From Bacteroidota bacterium (lineage in GTDB: Bacteria; Bacteroidota; Rhodothermia; Rhodothermales; Rubricoccaceae): a stretch of DNA of 64,000 nucleotides. The stretch lies in contig JBCBNX010000002.1 in assembly GCA_039821555.1 (NCBI GenBank), positions 95,444 to 159,443 of the forward strand, written 5' to 3'. The stretch's first letter is position 1, and every line of letters starts with the position of its first letter. The position numbers and the translations under genes were made by a program. The notes below the pieces were generated by a model. The model was given only the letters and a program-made list of their open reading frames with translations, ran no database searches and was not told the origin of the DNA. Shown one piece after another: positions 8,597 through 15,709 of the stretch.

Positions 8597-8721
8597 CGGC
8601 TCCCCCCGATTCCCTCCCCATGAAGGGTCGGGAATCTGTCCCCCTCACGCGTGAGGGGGACAGTTCCGAGGAGCAACGCTCGCGGCAGCGAGCAGAGACG
8701 ACGCAGGAACGGGGGGAGCCG
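8597..8721. repeat. MITE-like palindromic element, copy 1
   Basis: A 125-bp intergenic element bounded by 12-bp perfect inverted repeats (8597-8608 CGGCTCCCCCCG and 8710-8721). It contains a 28-bp perfect palindrome at 8636-8663 (CTGTCCCCCTC...GAGGGGGACAG). A related copy lies at 49414-49492. No open frame is inside. The rest of the 8554-8774 gap shows nothing recognisable. Confidence 0.75.
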
Positions 8722-8774
8722 AATAGCTTCCCTGCCCGTTGACGGTCTGCTCGTCCCACTCGATCTCTCTCGCC

Positions 8775-9524
8775 ATGTCTGGACTCGCTCGTCAACTCGC
8801 TGTGATCGCGGCGGCACTCTTCGCTATTGTGCTCAATGGGCTGGCTGGGGCGGGCGTGCTCTTCGGCACGAACACGGGCGAGGTCTCCAACGCGATTCCG
8901 ACGGGCGTGACGCCTGCGGGCTGGGCATTCGCCATCTGGGGCATCATCTTCTTGGGCGTGCTCGCCTTCGCGGCGTGCCAGGCGCGGCCGAGCGCGCGCG
9001 GCGCGCGCTACGATGCCCTCGGCGTCCCGTTCGTGAGTGCCACGGTGCTAACGGGGCTGTGGCAGATTCCGTGGCTCACAGGCCATCTCGCGCTGGCGGC
9101 CGTCGTGATCGTGGGCATCCTGGTGAGCCTGATCTGGCTCTACGTCCGCCTCGACCGCATGGGCATGACGACGGCGGAGCGTTGGCTCCTCGGCGTGCCG
9201 ACGTCGCTCTTCCTGGCATGGCTGACGGTGGCGACGCCCCTCAACATCACGGTCGCGCTAGCCGATGCCTTCGGGACGAGTGGCGCGTTCTGGCCGCCGC
9301 TGCTCGCGGCTATCGTCGCGGGCATCGGCGCAACGATCCTGAGCCGCACGGGCGATATAGCGTTTGCAGGCGTGCTCGTGTGGGCCTTCGCCGCGATCTA
9401 TGCGCGCAACGGAGCCGCCGCGCCCCTGCTCACGGGCGTGCTGGCCATCGGCGTGCTCGGCTTCTTGGTCGCAGTCGTGGTGGCGCTGCGTCGAGGCCGC
9501 TCGCCGCTGCCGGTGACGACCTAG
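8775..9524 (+). CDS. TspO/MBR-related tryptophan-rich sensory membrane protein
   Basis: 249 residues, nearly all hydrophobic, with about seven membrane segments. The stretch TPAGWAFAIWGIIFLGVLAF is the signature of the long tryptophan-rich sensory protein branch related to TspO. Further Trp-rich segments (GLWQIPWLTG, LIWLYV) fit. TspO proteins bind porphyrins or other ligands in the membrane; the long branch is poorly characterised. The start MSGLARQL at 8775 is preferred to an upstream in-frame option at 8739, because it places a short polar N-terminus before the first helix. It stands alone between a repeat element and dld. Confidence 0.72.
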   Translation: MSGLARQLAVIAAALFAIVLNGLAGAGVLFGTNTGEVSNAIPTGVTPAGWAFAIWGIIFLGVLAFAACQARPSARGARYDALGVPFVSATVLTGLWQIPWLTGHLALAAVVIVGILVSLIWLYVRLDRMGMTTAERWLLGVPTSLFLAWLTVATPLNITVALADAFGTSGAFWPPLLAAIVAGIGATILSRTGDIAFAGVLVWAFAAIYARNGAAAPLLTGVLAIGVLGFLVAVVVALRRGRSPLPVTT

Positions 9525-9616
9525 GGGCGCCCGGATCGGTATGACACTCGGTTGCCGAAACCGTACGCGGCGTCGGGCGTGCCGCGTGTCCTCCCTGTCT
9601 CACACGCTACCTCGCC

Positions 9617-11317
9617 ATGTCTGCCTCCAACCTGATCGCTGCGCTCCAGAGCGTCGTCGGTGCCAAGCACGTCCTGACTGACGAGGGCGACACGGCCTAC
9701 TACCGGACGGGCTTCCGCTACGGCTTCGGCGGGGCGGCGGCGGTCGTCTTTCCGGGATCGCTCCTAGAGCAATGGCGCGTGCTCCAGGCATGCGTCGACG
9801 CCGGTGCGGCCATCCTCATGCAGGGGACGAAGACCGGGCTCACAGGCGGCTCCGGCCCCAGCGGCTTTGACTATGACCGGCCGCTCGTGATCGTCAACAC
9901 GCGCCGCCTCAAGGGCCTCCTCCCGATTCGCGGCGGCGAGCAGGTCGTCGCGATGCCCGGCGCGACGCTCCACGAGCTCACCCAGCTGCTCGCGCCCATC
10001 GACCGGGTACCGCATTCGGTGATCGGCTCGACGACCATCGGCGCGACCATCGTCGGCGGGATTGCCAACAACGCGGGGGGGGCGCTCTGCAAGCGCGGCG
10101 TGTCCTACACCGAGCTGTCGCTCTTCGCGCGGGTCAACGAGGCGGGCAAGCTCGAACTCGTCAACCACCTCGGCATCCGGGGCCTCGGCGAGACGCCCGA
10201 GGAGATCTTCGCGGCGCTGGAACGCGGGCGCATCCCCGAGGACGCCATCGAGGCCTTCGACACGCCCGCGTCGGACCGCGAGTACGCCGCGCGCATCCGC
10301 AACCTCAACGCCGACGTGCCGAACCGCTACAACGCCGACCCGCGGCGGCTCCACGACGTGAGCGGCAGCGCGGGCAAGGTGGCCGCCTTCGCCGTCCGCG
10401 TCGACACCTACCCCAAGCCCGAGCGGACGCAGGTCTTCTTCCTCGGCACCAACGACCCCGCCGACTTCACCGCGCTGCGCCGCCACATCCTGACGCACTT
10501 CGAGGAGTTGCCCGACAAGGTCGAGTACATGAACCGGAGCATCCTCGACACGGCCCAGCGCTACGGCAAGGACGTCGTCCTCTCGATCAAGCACCTCGGC
10601 ACGAAGCGCCTGCCGAAGCTCTACGCGCTCAAGTCGCGCGTGGAGTACCTGACGAACAAGGTGTCGGCCCTGCCGCGGTTCCTGCCGGACCTCGTGCTCT
10701 ACCACGCCAGCAAGCTCTTTCCCGGCCAGATCCCGGAGCGGATCCGCCAGTACCGCGACCGCTTCGAGCACTACCTCATTCTCAACGTGTCGGACGACGG
10801 CATCGAGGAGACGCGGCGCTACCTCGACGACGTGTGGAGCACCCGCAACGGCGTGGACTTCTTCGCGTGCACGGAGGCCGAAGCCGAAGCGGCGCTGCTG
10901 CATCGGTTTGCGGCGGCTGGAGCCGGAATCCGCTACCAGAACGTCCACCAGAAGACGACCGAGGAGGTGCTCGCGCTCGACATCGCGCTCCTGGGCAGCG
11001 ACCCTGACTGGATCATCGACCTCCCGGACGACGTGGCCGACCAACTCGACCACGCGCTCTACTGCGGGCACTTCATGTGCCACGTCTTCCACCTCGACCT
11101 CGTCCCGAAGAAGGGGGCTGACGTACAGGCCATCAAGCAGCGACTGCTGGCGCTCCTCGACGCCCGGGGGGCGAAGTACCCCGCCGAGCACAACGTCGGA
11201 CATGTCTACGAAGCGGACGAGGCGCTGCGGGCACACTACGCCGCGCTCGATCCGACAAACGCGTTCAACCCGGGCATCGGCCAGACTGACAAAGCGCGAC
11301 GGGCGATGGTGACGTGA
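9617..11317 (+). CDS. dld: Quinone-dependent D-lactate dehydrogenase
   Basis: 566 residues, close to the E. coli Dld length. It is an FAD enzyme of the cytoplasmic face of the inner membrane that oxidises D-lactate to pyruvate and passes electrons to quinone. Seen: an FAD-binding PCMH domain with LMQGTKTGLTGGSGPSG (residues about 64-80), GATLHELTQLL and IGATIVGGIANNAGGALC, then the Dld-specific membrane-binding region (VEYMNRSILDTAQRYGKDV, YHASKLFPGQ) and the C-terminal AEHNVGHVYEA, with conserved ending DPTNAFNPGIGQT. It ends 63 bp before the convergent TonB-dependent receptor gene. Confidence 0.93.
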   Translation: MSASNLIAALQSVVGAKHVLTDEGDTAYYRTGFRYGFGGAAAVVFPGSLLEQWRVLQACVDAGAAILMQGTKTGLTGGSGPSGFDYDRPLVIVNTRRLKGLLPIRGGEQVVAMPGATLHELTQLLAPIDRVPHSVIGSTTIGATIVGGIANNAGGALCKRGVSYTELSLFARVNEAGKLELVNHLGIRGLGETPEEIFAALERGRIPEDAIEAFDTPASDREYAARIRNLNADVPNRYNADPRRLHDVSGSAGKVAAFAVRVDTYPKPERTQVFFLGTNDPADFTALRRHILTHFEELPDKVEYMNRSILDTAQRYGKDVVLSIKHLGTKRLPKLYALKSRVEYLTNKVSALPRFLPDLVLYHASKLFPGQIPERIRQYRDRFEHYLILNVSDDGIEETRRYLDDVWSTRNGVDFFACTEAEAEAALLHRFAAAGAGIRYQNVHQKTTEEVLALDIALLGSDPDWIIDLPDDVADQLDHALYCGHFMCHVFHLDLVPKKGADVQAIKQRLLALLDARGAKYPAEHNVGHVYEADEALRAHYAALDPTNAFNPGIGQTDKARRAMVT

Positions 11318-11337
11318 GGATGGCAGTCCGAGCTTCC

Positions 11338-11374
11338 CTACGTCTCTACGTTCACCCCTGCGTACGTCTACACC
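11338..11374. repeat. Dispersed TACGTYCACA repeat, copy a (convergent gene end)
   Basis: The 63-bp gap between dld and the convergent receptor gene holds TACGTCTCTACGTTCA and CCTGCGTACGTCTACACC. The latter matches the family core CCTGCATACGTCCACA at 14 of 16 positions. Other copies are at 14168-14214, 39284-39360 and 53975-54015. Confidence 0.6.
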
Positions 11375-11380
11375 CCGTGC

Positions 11381-13726
11381 TCAGAACTCGACGCTGAAGC
11401 CGATGGTCGGCAGCCGCCCGACGTTCGTCTGCTCCACGAGGCGGTCCGGCTCGGCAGGGTCCTCGGTGTAGCGCAGCGCGAACACGTTCTCGCGGCCAAG
11501 CACGTTCTGTACGTCGAGATAGACGACGGCGTTGACGCCGCGCGCGATGCCGAAGCGGCGGTCGACGCGCACGTCCCAGCGGGCGTAGGCAGGCGTGCGC
11601 TCGGCGTTGAGGCGATCGAGGTCCTGGACGCCGCGCCGCGTGAGGGCGTACTCGCGCTCCGATGCTTCGAGGTCGAACGGCGTAAACGGGCGGCCCGACT
11701 GCACGGTGAGCCGCGTGCCGACCTCCCAGTTGCCCAGCCGGACGCCGCCTGCGAGCGAGACCGTGTGGCGCACGTCCCACGAACTCGGACGGTAGACGCC
11801 GTCCGCGCCCGTGAATTCGCTCCAGCCGAGCGTGTAGGCCCCCAGCCCGTAGACACGCCCGACGAGCCGTTGCTGCGCCGACACCTCGACGCCGTAGGCC
11901 CGCCCCTCGCCGACCAGCGTGAGGTCCTCGGCCCCGATGATCCCAAAATCGCCGCCGAGGTTGGCGAGCGAGACGCGCGGGTCGGACGCCGAGACGGGGT
12001 AATCGTCGTAGGCCTTGTAGTAGCCCTCGATGCCGACGCGCAGGCCCTCGGCCACGTCCACGGCCACGCCGCCGACCGCCTGCCCGACGTCGATCCAGCG
12101 GAGGTCGCGGTTGACGTACGCCCCATTCTCCTGCACCGCGAGCGAGATCAGCTCCGGGGCCTGCGTGAAGCGTCCGAGCGCGGCGCTGAGCTGCACGCGG
12201 TCCGTCACGTCGAAGGCAAGGCTAGCGCGGGGCGAGAGGACCGCGCCCTGGTCGAGGAAGTCGGTGCCGTCGGCGCGGAGCCCGCCCGTGAGCGCGAGCG
12301 GACCAAGCTGCGCGGTGAGCTGCGTGTAGCCGAAGCCTTTCCAGAGCACGAGGTCGGTGTCGAAGCGGAGATCGTCGTCAAACGGCGTCGCGGGCGTGGC
12401 GCGCTGGAAGAAGACGGACGTGATCGTCTCGCGGGAGGCCCCACCGCCGACGCCGAGCGTGAGACGCGGGCTGAGCTTGAAGTCGGCGTCGGAGCGGATG
12501 CGCCAGGCCGTCTCCTCAGCGTCGTTGGTGAGGAGCGCGACGTCGTCCTGGTCGAGGTCCTGGAAGGCGAACGTCTGGAACGAGCGGCTCACGGCCGTGG
12601 TGACGAAGCCACCCGGCAGGAGCCGCCGCCACGAGACGCCGGTGGTGTAGCTCCGCTGGTCGTTGTCGAGCACGCGGTCGGCGATCTCTTGATTCTCGAA
12701 GTCGTCGTCCGGCCCGGGCTCTTCGATGTCGAAGTCGTCCACGGCCCAGAGGCCGAAGTAGACGAAGCGGTCGTCGCGGGTGGGCGTCCACTCGACGCGG
12801 CTCTGGAAGTCCCAGTACGCCGGGCGGATCGGGAGGTCGAGGAGTTGAAAGAGCAGCTGGAGGTAGGAGCGGCGGGCCGAGAACGTCCAGTTGAAGTCAG
12901 GCCCGGAGGAGCCGTCGAGCGAGAGCGCCGTCTCGGTCGCGCCCACGGTGAAGTCGCCAGCGAGTGTCTCCGGGCTGCCGGGGCGGTTCTCGACGACGAG
13001 CACCGAGGAGGCCGCGTCGCCGTAGCGGACGGGGAAGCCGCCGGTGTAGAACGTCGTCTCGCGGATGAAGTCGACATTCAGCAGCCCGAGCGCGCCGCCC
13101 GCGGCACCTTGCGTGGCGAAGTGGTTGATCTGCGGGATTTCGATGCCGTCGACGATGTAGGCGTTCTCGCTCGGCCCGCCGCCGCGCACGAGGAGGTCGT
13201 TGCGGTTGTCGACGCCGCTCGACACGCCGGGCAGCGTCAGGAGCGAGCGCGAGATGTCGTTCTGGCCGCCGGGCGTGCGGCGGACCTCCTCCGGCCCGAG
13301 CGTCCGCGCCGAGACAGGCGCATCCGGCGCGTCGTCGAAGAAGTCGCTCTCGACCGTCACGCCCTCGCCGACGATGGCCGCGTCCTCACGGAGTTCGAAG
13401 AGGAGAAACGTCGGGCGGCTGCCCTGCACGACCACGTCGGTGCGCTCCTGTGGGGCATAGCCCACGAACGAGGCGCGCACGCGGTAGACGCCCGGCGGCA
13501 GCGCCTCCACCTCGAATGCCCCGTCAAGGTTGGTGGCCGCTCCGCCGATGAGCGTGCCGTCGGCACCGAGCACGGCGACGTTCGCACCCGGCAGCGTTTC
13601 CTGGGTGACGGCATCCACGACGCGCCCCGTGAGCGACTGCGCGTGGCTCTCAGATGCACCGACCGCGAGAAGAAGCGAGGCAAGCGCAACGGCCCGAAGG
13701 ACCGCGCGAGCGGAGAGAGGTAACAT
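11381..13726 (-). CDS. TonB-dependent outer membrane receptor with N-terminal carboxypeptidase-regulatory-like domain
   Basis: 781 residues. Imports a large or scarce ligand across the outer membrane using TonB energy. Seen: signal peptide (residues 1-29, ending SHAQ), a CarboxypepD_reg-like domain from LTGRVVDAVTQETLPGANV through LPPGVYRVRASFVGYAP (about 30-115), a plug domain with VRRTPGGQNDISRSLLTLPG and RGGGPSENAYIVDGIEIP (about 145-200), then a beta-barrel ending in a terminal Phe (IGFSVEF), the signal for outer membrane insertion. There is no adjacent SusD-like gene, so this is a solo receptor rather than a Sus pair; the ligand is unknown. The ATG at 13726 gives a clean signal peptide. 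Confidence 0.88.
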   Translation of the reverse strand: MLPLSARAVLRAVALASLLLAVGASESHAQSLTGRVVDAVTQETLPGANVAVLGADGTLIGGAATNLDGAFEVEALPPGVYRVRASFVGYAPQERTDVVVQGSRPTFLLFELREDAAIVGEGVTVESDFFDDAPDAPVSARTLGPEEVRRTPGGQNDISRSLLTLPGVSSGVDNRNDLLVRGGGPSENAYIVDGIEIPQINHFATQGAAGGALGLLNVDFIRETTFYTGGFPVRYGDAASSVLVVENRPGSPETLAGDFTVGATETALSLDGSSGPDFNWTFSARRSYLQLLFQLLDLPIRPAYWDFQSRVEWTPTRDDRFVYFGLWAVDDFDIEEPGPDDDFENQEIADRVLDNDQRSYTTGVSWRRLLPGGFVTTAVSRSFQTFAFQDLDQDDVALLTNDAEETAWRIRSDADFKLSPRLTLGVGGGASRETITSVFFQRATPATPFDDDLRFDTDLVLWKGFGYTQLTAQLGPLALTGGLRADGTDFLDQGAVLSPRASLAFDVTDRVQLSAALGRFTQAPELISLAVQENGAYVNRDLRWIDVGQAVGGVAVDVAEGLRVGIEGYYKAYDDYPVSASDPRVSLANLGGDFGIIGAEDLTLVGEGRAYGVEVSAQQRLVGRVYGLGAYTLGWSEFTGADGVYRPSSWDVRHTVSLAGGVRLGNWEVGTRLTVQSGRPFTPFDLEASEREYALTRRGVQDLDRLNAERTPAYARWDVRVDRRFGIARGVNAVVYLDVQNVLGRENVFALRYTEDPAEPDRLVEQTNVGRLPTIGFSVEF

Positions 13727-13809
13727 GGGGAAGGGCGATGGAGATGGGACGCGTGGCTGGATGCCGCCGCGCGCTTTCTCTCCACGTTGGACGGGCCGCG
13801 CCGTTCCCC

Positions 13810-14160
13810 TCAGTCGTCCAGCCGTGGCTTGCGGCGGCGCTTCTTTTTCTCCGACCGCTTGCGCTTGGCCTCCACGCGGCGACGCTTCGAGGCCTTGGTG
13901 GGCTTCGTCGCAACGCGCTTCTTCTCGGGCTTTGCGGCGTCGGCGAGGCGCTTGCGGAGCCGCGCGAGCGCGGTCTGCTTGTTGGTGTGCTGGCTACGCG
14001 AGCGGCGCTCGGTCACCACCGTCCCCGTCGGGCGGTGCGTGAGGCGCACGGCCGTCTCGACCTTGTTGGCGTGCTGCCCGCCTGGCCCGCCGCTGCGGAA
14101 CGTGTCCACGTCGCACTGCGCCAGGAGCGCGTCGTCGTCCAGCAGGTGGTAGTTGCTCAT
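13810..14160 (-). CDS. Peptide chain release factor-like GGQ protein
   Basis: 116 residues. Contains the RF-1 domain hallmark SGGPGGQHANKVETAVRL (GGQ at residues 26-28), followed by LTHRPTGTVV and SQHTNKQTALARL. The GGQ loop triggers hydrolysis of peptidyl-tRNA. There is no stop-codon recognition domain. The last 45 residues are extremely rich in Lys and Arg (KASKRRRVEAKRKRSEKKK), like the mRNA-channel-binding tail of the stalled-ribosome rescue factor ArfB, so rescue is the best inference. The start MSNYHLLDDDALLAQCD at 14160 matches small RF-like proteins; a longer upstream in-frame reading would run into the next gene. Confidence 0.8.
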   Translation of the reverse strand: MSNYHLLDDDALLAQCDVDTFRSGGPGGQHANKVETAVRLTHRPTGTVVTERRSRSQHTNKQTALARLRKRLADAAKPEKKRVATKPTKASKRRRVEAKRKRSEKKKRRRKPRLDD

Positions 14161-14167
14161 GGGGACA

Positions 14168-14214
14168 ACGTATGAACACGCGGCGCTATGTGCACACCTG
14201 CATACGTCCACACC
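14168..14214. repeat. Dispersed TACGTYCACA repeat, copy b
   Basis: It fills the 64-bp gap between the GGQ protein start and the upstream lipoprotein stop. It contains ACGTATGAACACG and CCTGCATACGTCCACACC. The 16-base core CCTGCATACGTCCACA is identical in the copy at 39284-39360. Confidence 0.6.
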
Positions 14215-14224
14215 GATATCCCTA

Positions 14225-14932
14225 CTATCGTCGTGCGGCGTAGTAGTCGTCGCGGAACTCCTGCGCGATGCGGTCGGCGGTGAAGTCGGCGAGGCGTTCG
14301 AGGCCCGCGCGCATCTCGGCCTCGGTGAGCCGGGCGAGGGCCCGCGCCGTGACCACGTTGCCGATGGGCGTCGGCATACCGAAGATGGAGGCGTCGAGCG
14401 TCTCCCGCTCACGGACGCGCTGCTCCCAGTACTCCCGTCCCGTGCGCCGGTCCACGAGCAGCACGTCGGCTTCGAGCGCAAAGAAGACCGCGCCCTCGAA
14501 GGAGTCGGCAACGAGGCCGTAGTCGTAGACGCGGAGGTCGAGCAACAGGTCGGCGTCCGCGGGACGGTTGACCGGCGCGAAGGCGAGCTGCTCGGCGGCC
14601 TGCACGAAGAAGCGACGGGCGACGCGGTCGGCCACGTCGAGGCCGCGTGCCACGGAGTCGAGCCGGGCCTGTGCCTCGCGCGCCTCTTCCCACTTCCCGA
14701 TGGCGGTGCCCACGCGCGCGGCCGTACCGATGGGGTCCCACGGGTTGACGAAGGCCTCGTCCGGCCCCGTCTGCACGCGTGGCGCGGGCGGCACCGCTGC
14801 GATGATGGCGATGCGCGCCTCGTCGAGCGACACCTCGTCGAGGCGGTTGGTGGACGCGCAGCCGGTGGCGACGGTCAGCAGCAGCGGGAGCGCGAGGAGC
14901 AGCGGCAGAGCGCGGGCGGTAGAGATCGACAT
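14225..14932 (-). CDS. Predicted lipoprotein, unknown function
   Basis: 235 residues from the ATG at 14932. N-terminal signal with three Leu-rich turns and a lipobox (TVATGC, Cys26), so it is probably anchored to the outer membrane. Mature part: [19 protein letters not shown], a helical middle with [17 protein letters not shown], and a beta segment [20 protein letters not shown] followed by [20 protein letters not shown], which resembles lipoproteins that assemble periplasmic or cell-surface complexes, but no family was recognised with certainty. It is divergent from the ferredoxin gene (181 bp apart) and upstream of the GGQ gene on the same strand. Confidence 0.75.
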   Translation of the reverse strand: MSISTARALPLLLALPLLLTVATGCASTNRLDEVSLDEARIAIIAAVPPAPRVQTGPDEAFVNPWDPIGTAARVGTAIGKWEEAREAQARLDSVARGLDVADRVARRFFVQAAEQLAFAPVNRPADADLLLDLRVYDYGLVADSFEGAVFFALEADVLLVDRRTGREYWEQRVRERETLDASIFGMPTPIGNVVTARALARLTEAEMRAGLERLADFTADRIAQEFRDDYYAARR

Positions 14933-15113
14933 CGGACGCGGGGAAGGCAGAGACGACAGGGTTGGAATCCGGCGTGGCGGGAGCCTCGGCGCAGGGTGGC
15001 CCGTATCTTGCCCCACCAGGTGGCTCGCACGCTCGTACAGCCGCCCGGCCCCGTCTCCGAGTAACCTCTCTGCGAGCAACGCTACGCTCGCGTCCAGCCT
15101 ATCCCCGCCCGCC

Positions 15114-15467
15114 ATGCCCTACGTCGTCGCTGAACCCTGCATCAACTGCAAGCATACCGACTGCGTCGAGGTCTGCCCCGTCGACTGCTTCTACGAAGGC
15201 CCCAACTTCCTCGTCATCAACCCCGAGGAGTGCATCGACTGCAACGCCTGCGTCCCGGTCTGCCCTGTCGAGGCGATCTACGCCGACGACGAACTCCCGG
15301 AGAAGTGGACGCACTACGCCGAGTGGAACGCCTACCTCGCGCAGCAGTGGGCCGACCTCGGCTACAACATCACCGAGAAGAAGGAGCCGCTCCCCCACGC
15401 CGAGGAATGGGCGCAGGCCGAGAAGACCGAGGAAGACATCCTCACCTGGGACACCGGCGAAGGGTGA
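15114..15467 (+). CDS. fdxA: 7Fe ferredoxin ([3Fe-4S][4Fe-4S])
   Basis: 117 residues. A small electron carrier in the cytoplasm. Seen: an N-terminal cluster region [20 protein letters not shown] (Cys9, Cys17, Cys21, Cys25) followed by [20 protein letters not shown] with [16 protein letters not shown] as the second cluster motif. This is the FdxA-type 7Fe arrangement, with the long C-terminal extension typical of that family (residues 60-117). The start MPYVVAEPC at 15114 is the family start; the longer frame upstream overlaps the divergent promoter region. TATCTTG at 15004-15010 could be the -7 element of its promoter. Confidence 0.93.
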   Translation: MPYVVAEPCINCKHTDCVEVCPVDCFYEGPNFLVINPEECIDCNACVPVCPVEAIYADDELPEKWTHYAEWNAYLAQQWADLGYNITEKKEPLPHAEEWAQAEKTEEDILTWDTGEG

Positions 15468-15487
15468 ACGCGCCACGCTGCTGACTG

Positions 15488-15533
15488 AAACACCACGCGG
15501 CGCGCTGAACGAGTCGGCGCGCCGCGTGGTGTT
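15488..15533. terminator. Strong bidirectional hairpin between fdxA and tRNA-Ser
   Basis: A perfect 15-bp inverted repeat (15491-15505 CACCACGCGGCGCGC with 15517-15531) with an 11-nt loop. On the minus strand it is followed by TTTCAG, so it can end tRNA-Ser transcription as well as fdxA. Confidence 0.75.
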
Positions 15534-15537
15534 GGAG

Positions 15538-15624
15538 CGGAGGGGGAGGGATTCGAACCCCCGGTACCTTGCGGTACGTCGGTTTTCAAGACCGGTGCGT
15601 TAAACCAGACTCCGCCACCCCTCC
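15538..15624 (-). tRNA. tRNA-Ser (anticodon UGA)
   Basis: 87 nt on the minus strand. Acceptor GGAGGGG pairs with CCCCTCC; anticodon loop CTTGAAA on the stem CCGGT/ACCGA gives UGA, decoding UCN serine codons. The long variable arm (GTACCGCAAGGTACC) is typical of class II tRNAs, and the T arm has GGTTCGAATCC. Discriminator base G; CCA is not encoded. Confidence 0.95.
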
Positions 15625-15709
15625 GGGGCAGACAGCCAAGATACGACGCGGGCGGCGACGCCTCCCAAGAGACCCCACCGCCCGCATGTGATCCTGACCG
15701 AGGGCGATT

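Noticed and set aside
11381-13726. SusC/SusD polysaccharide utilisation locus
   Set aside because: The receptor lacks an adjacent SusD gene and glycoside hydrolases, and the barrel lacks the long SusC form (about 1000 residues).
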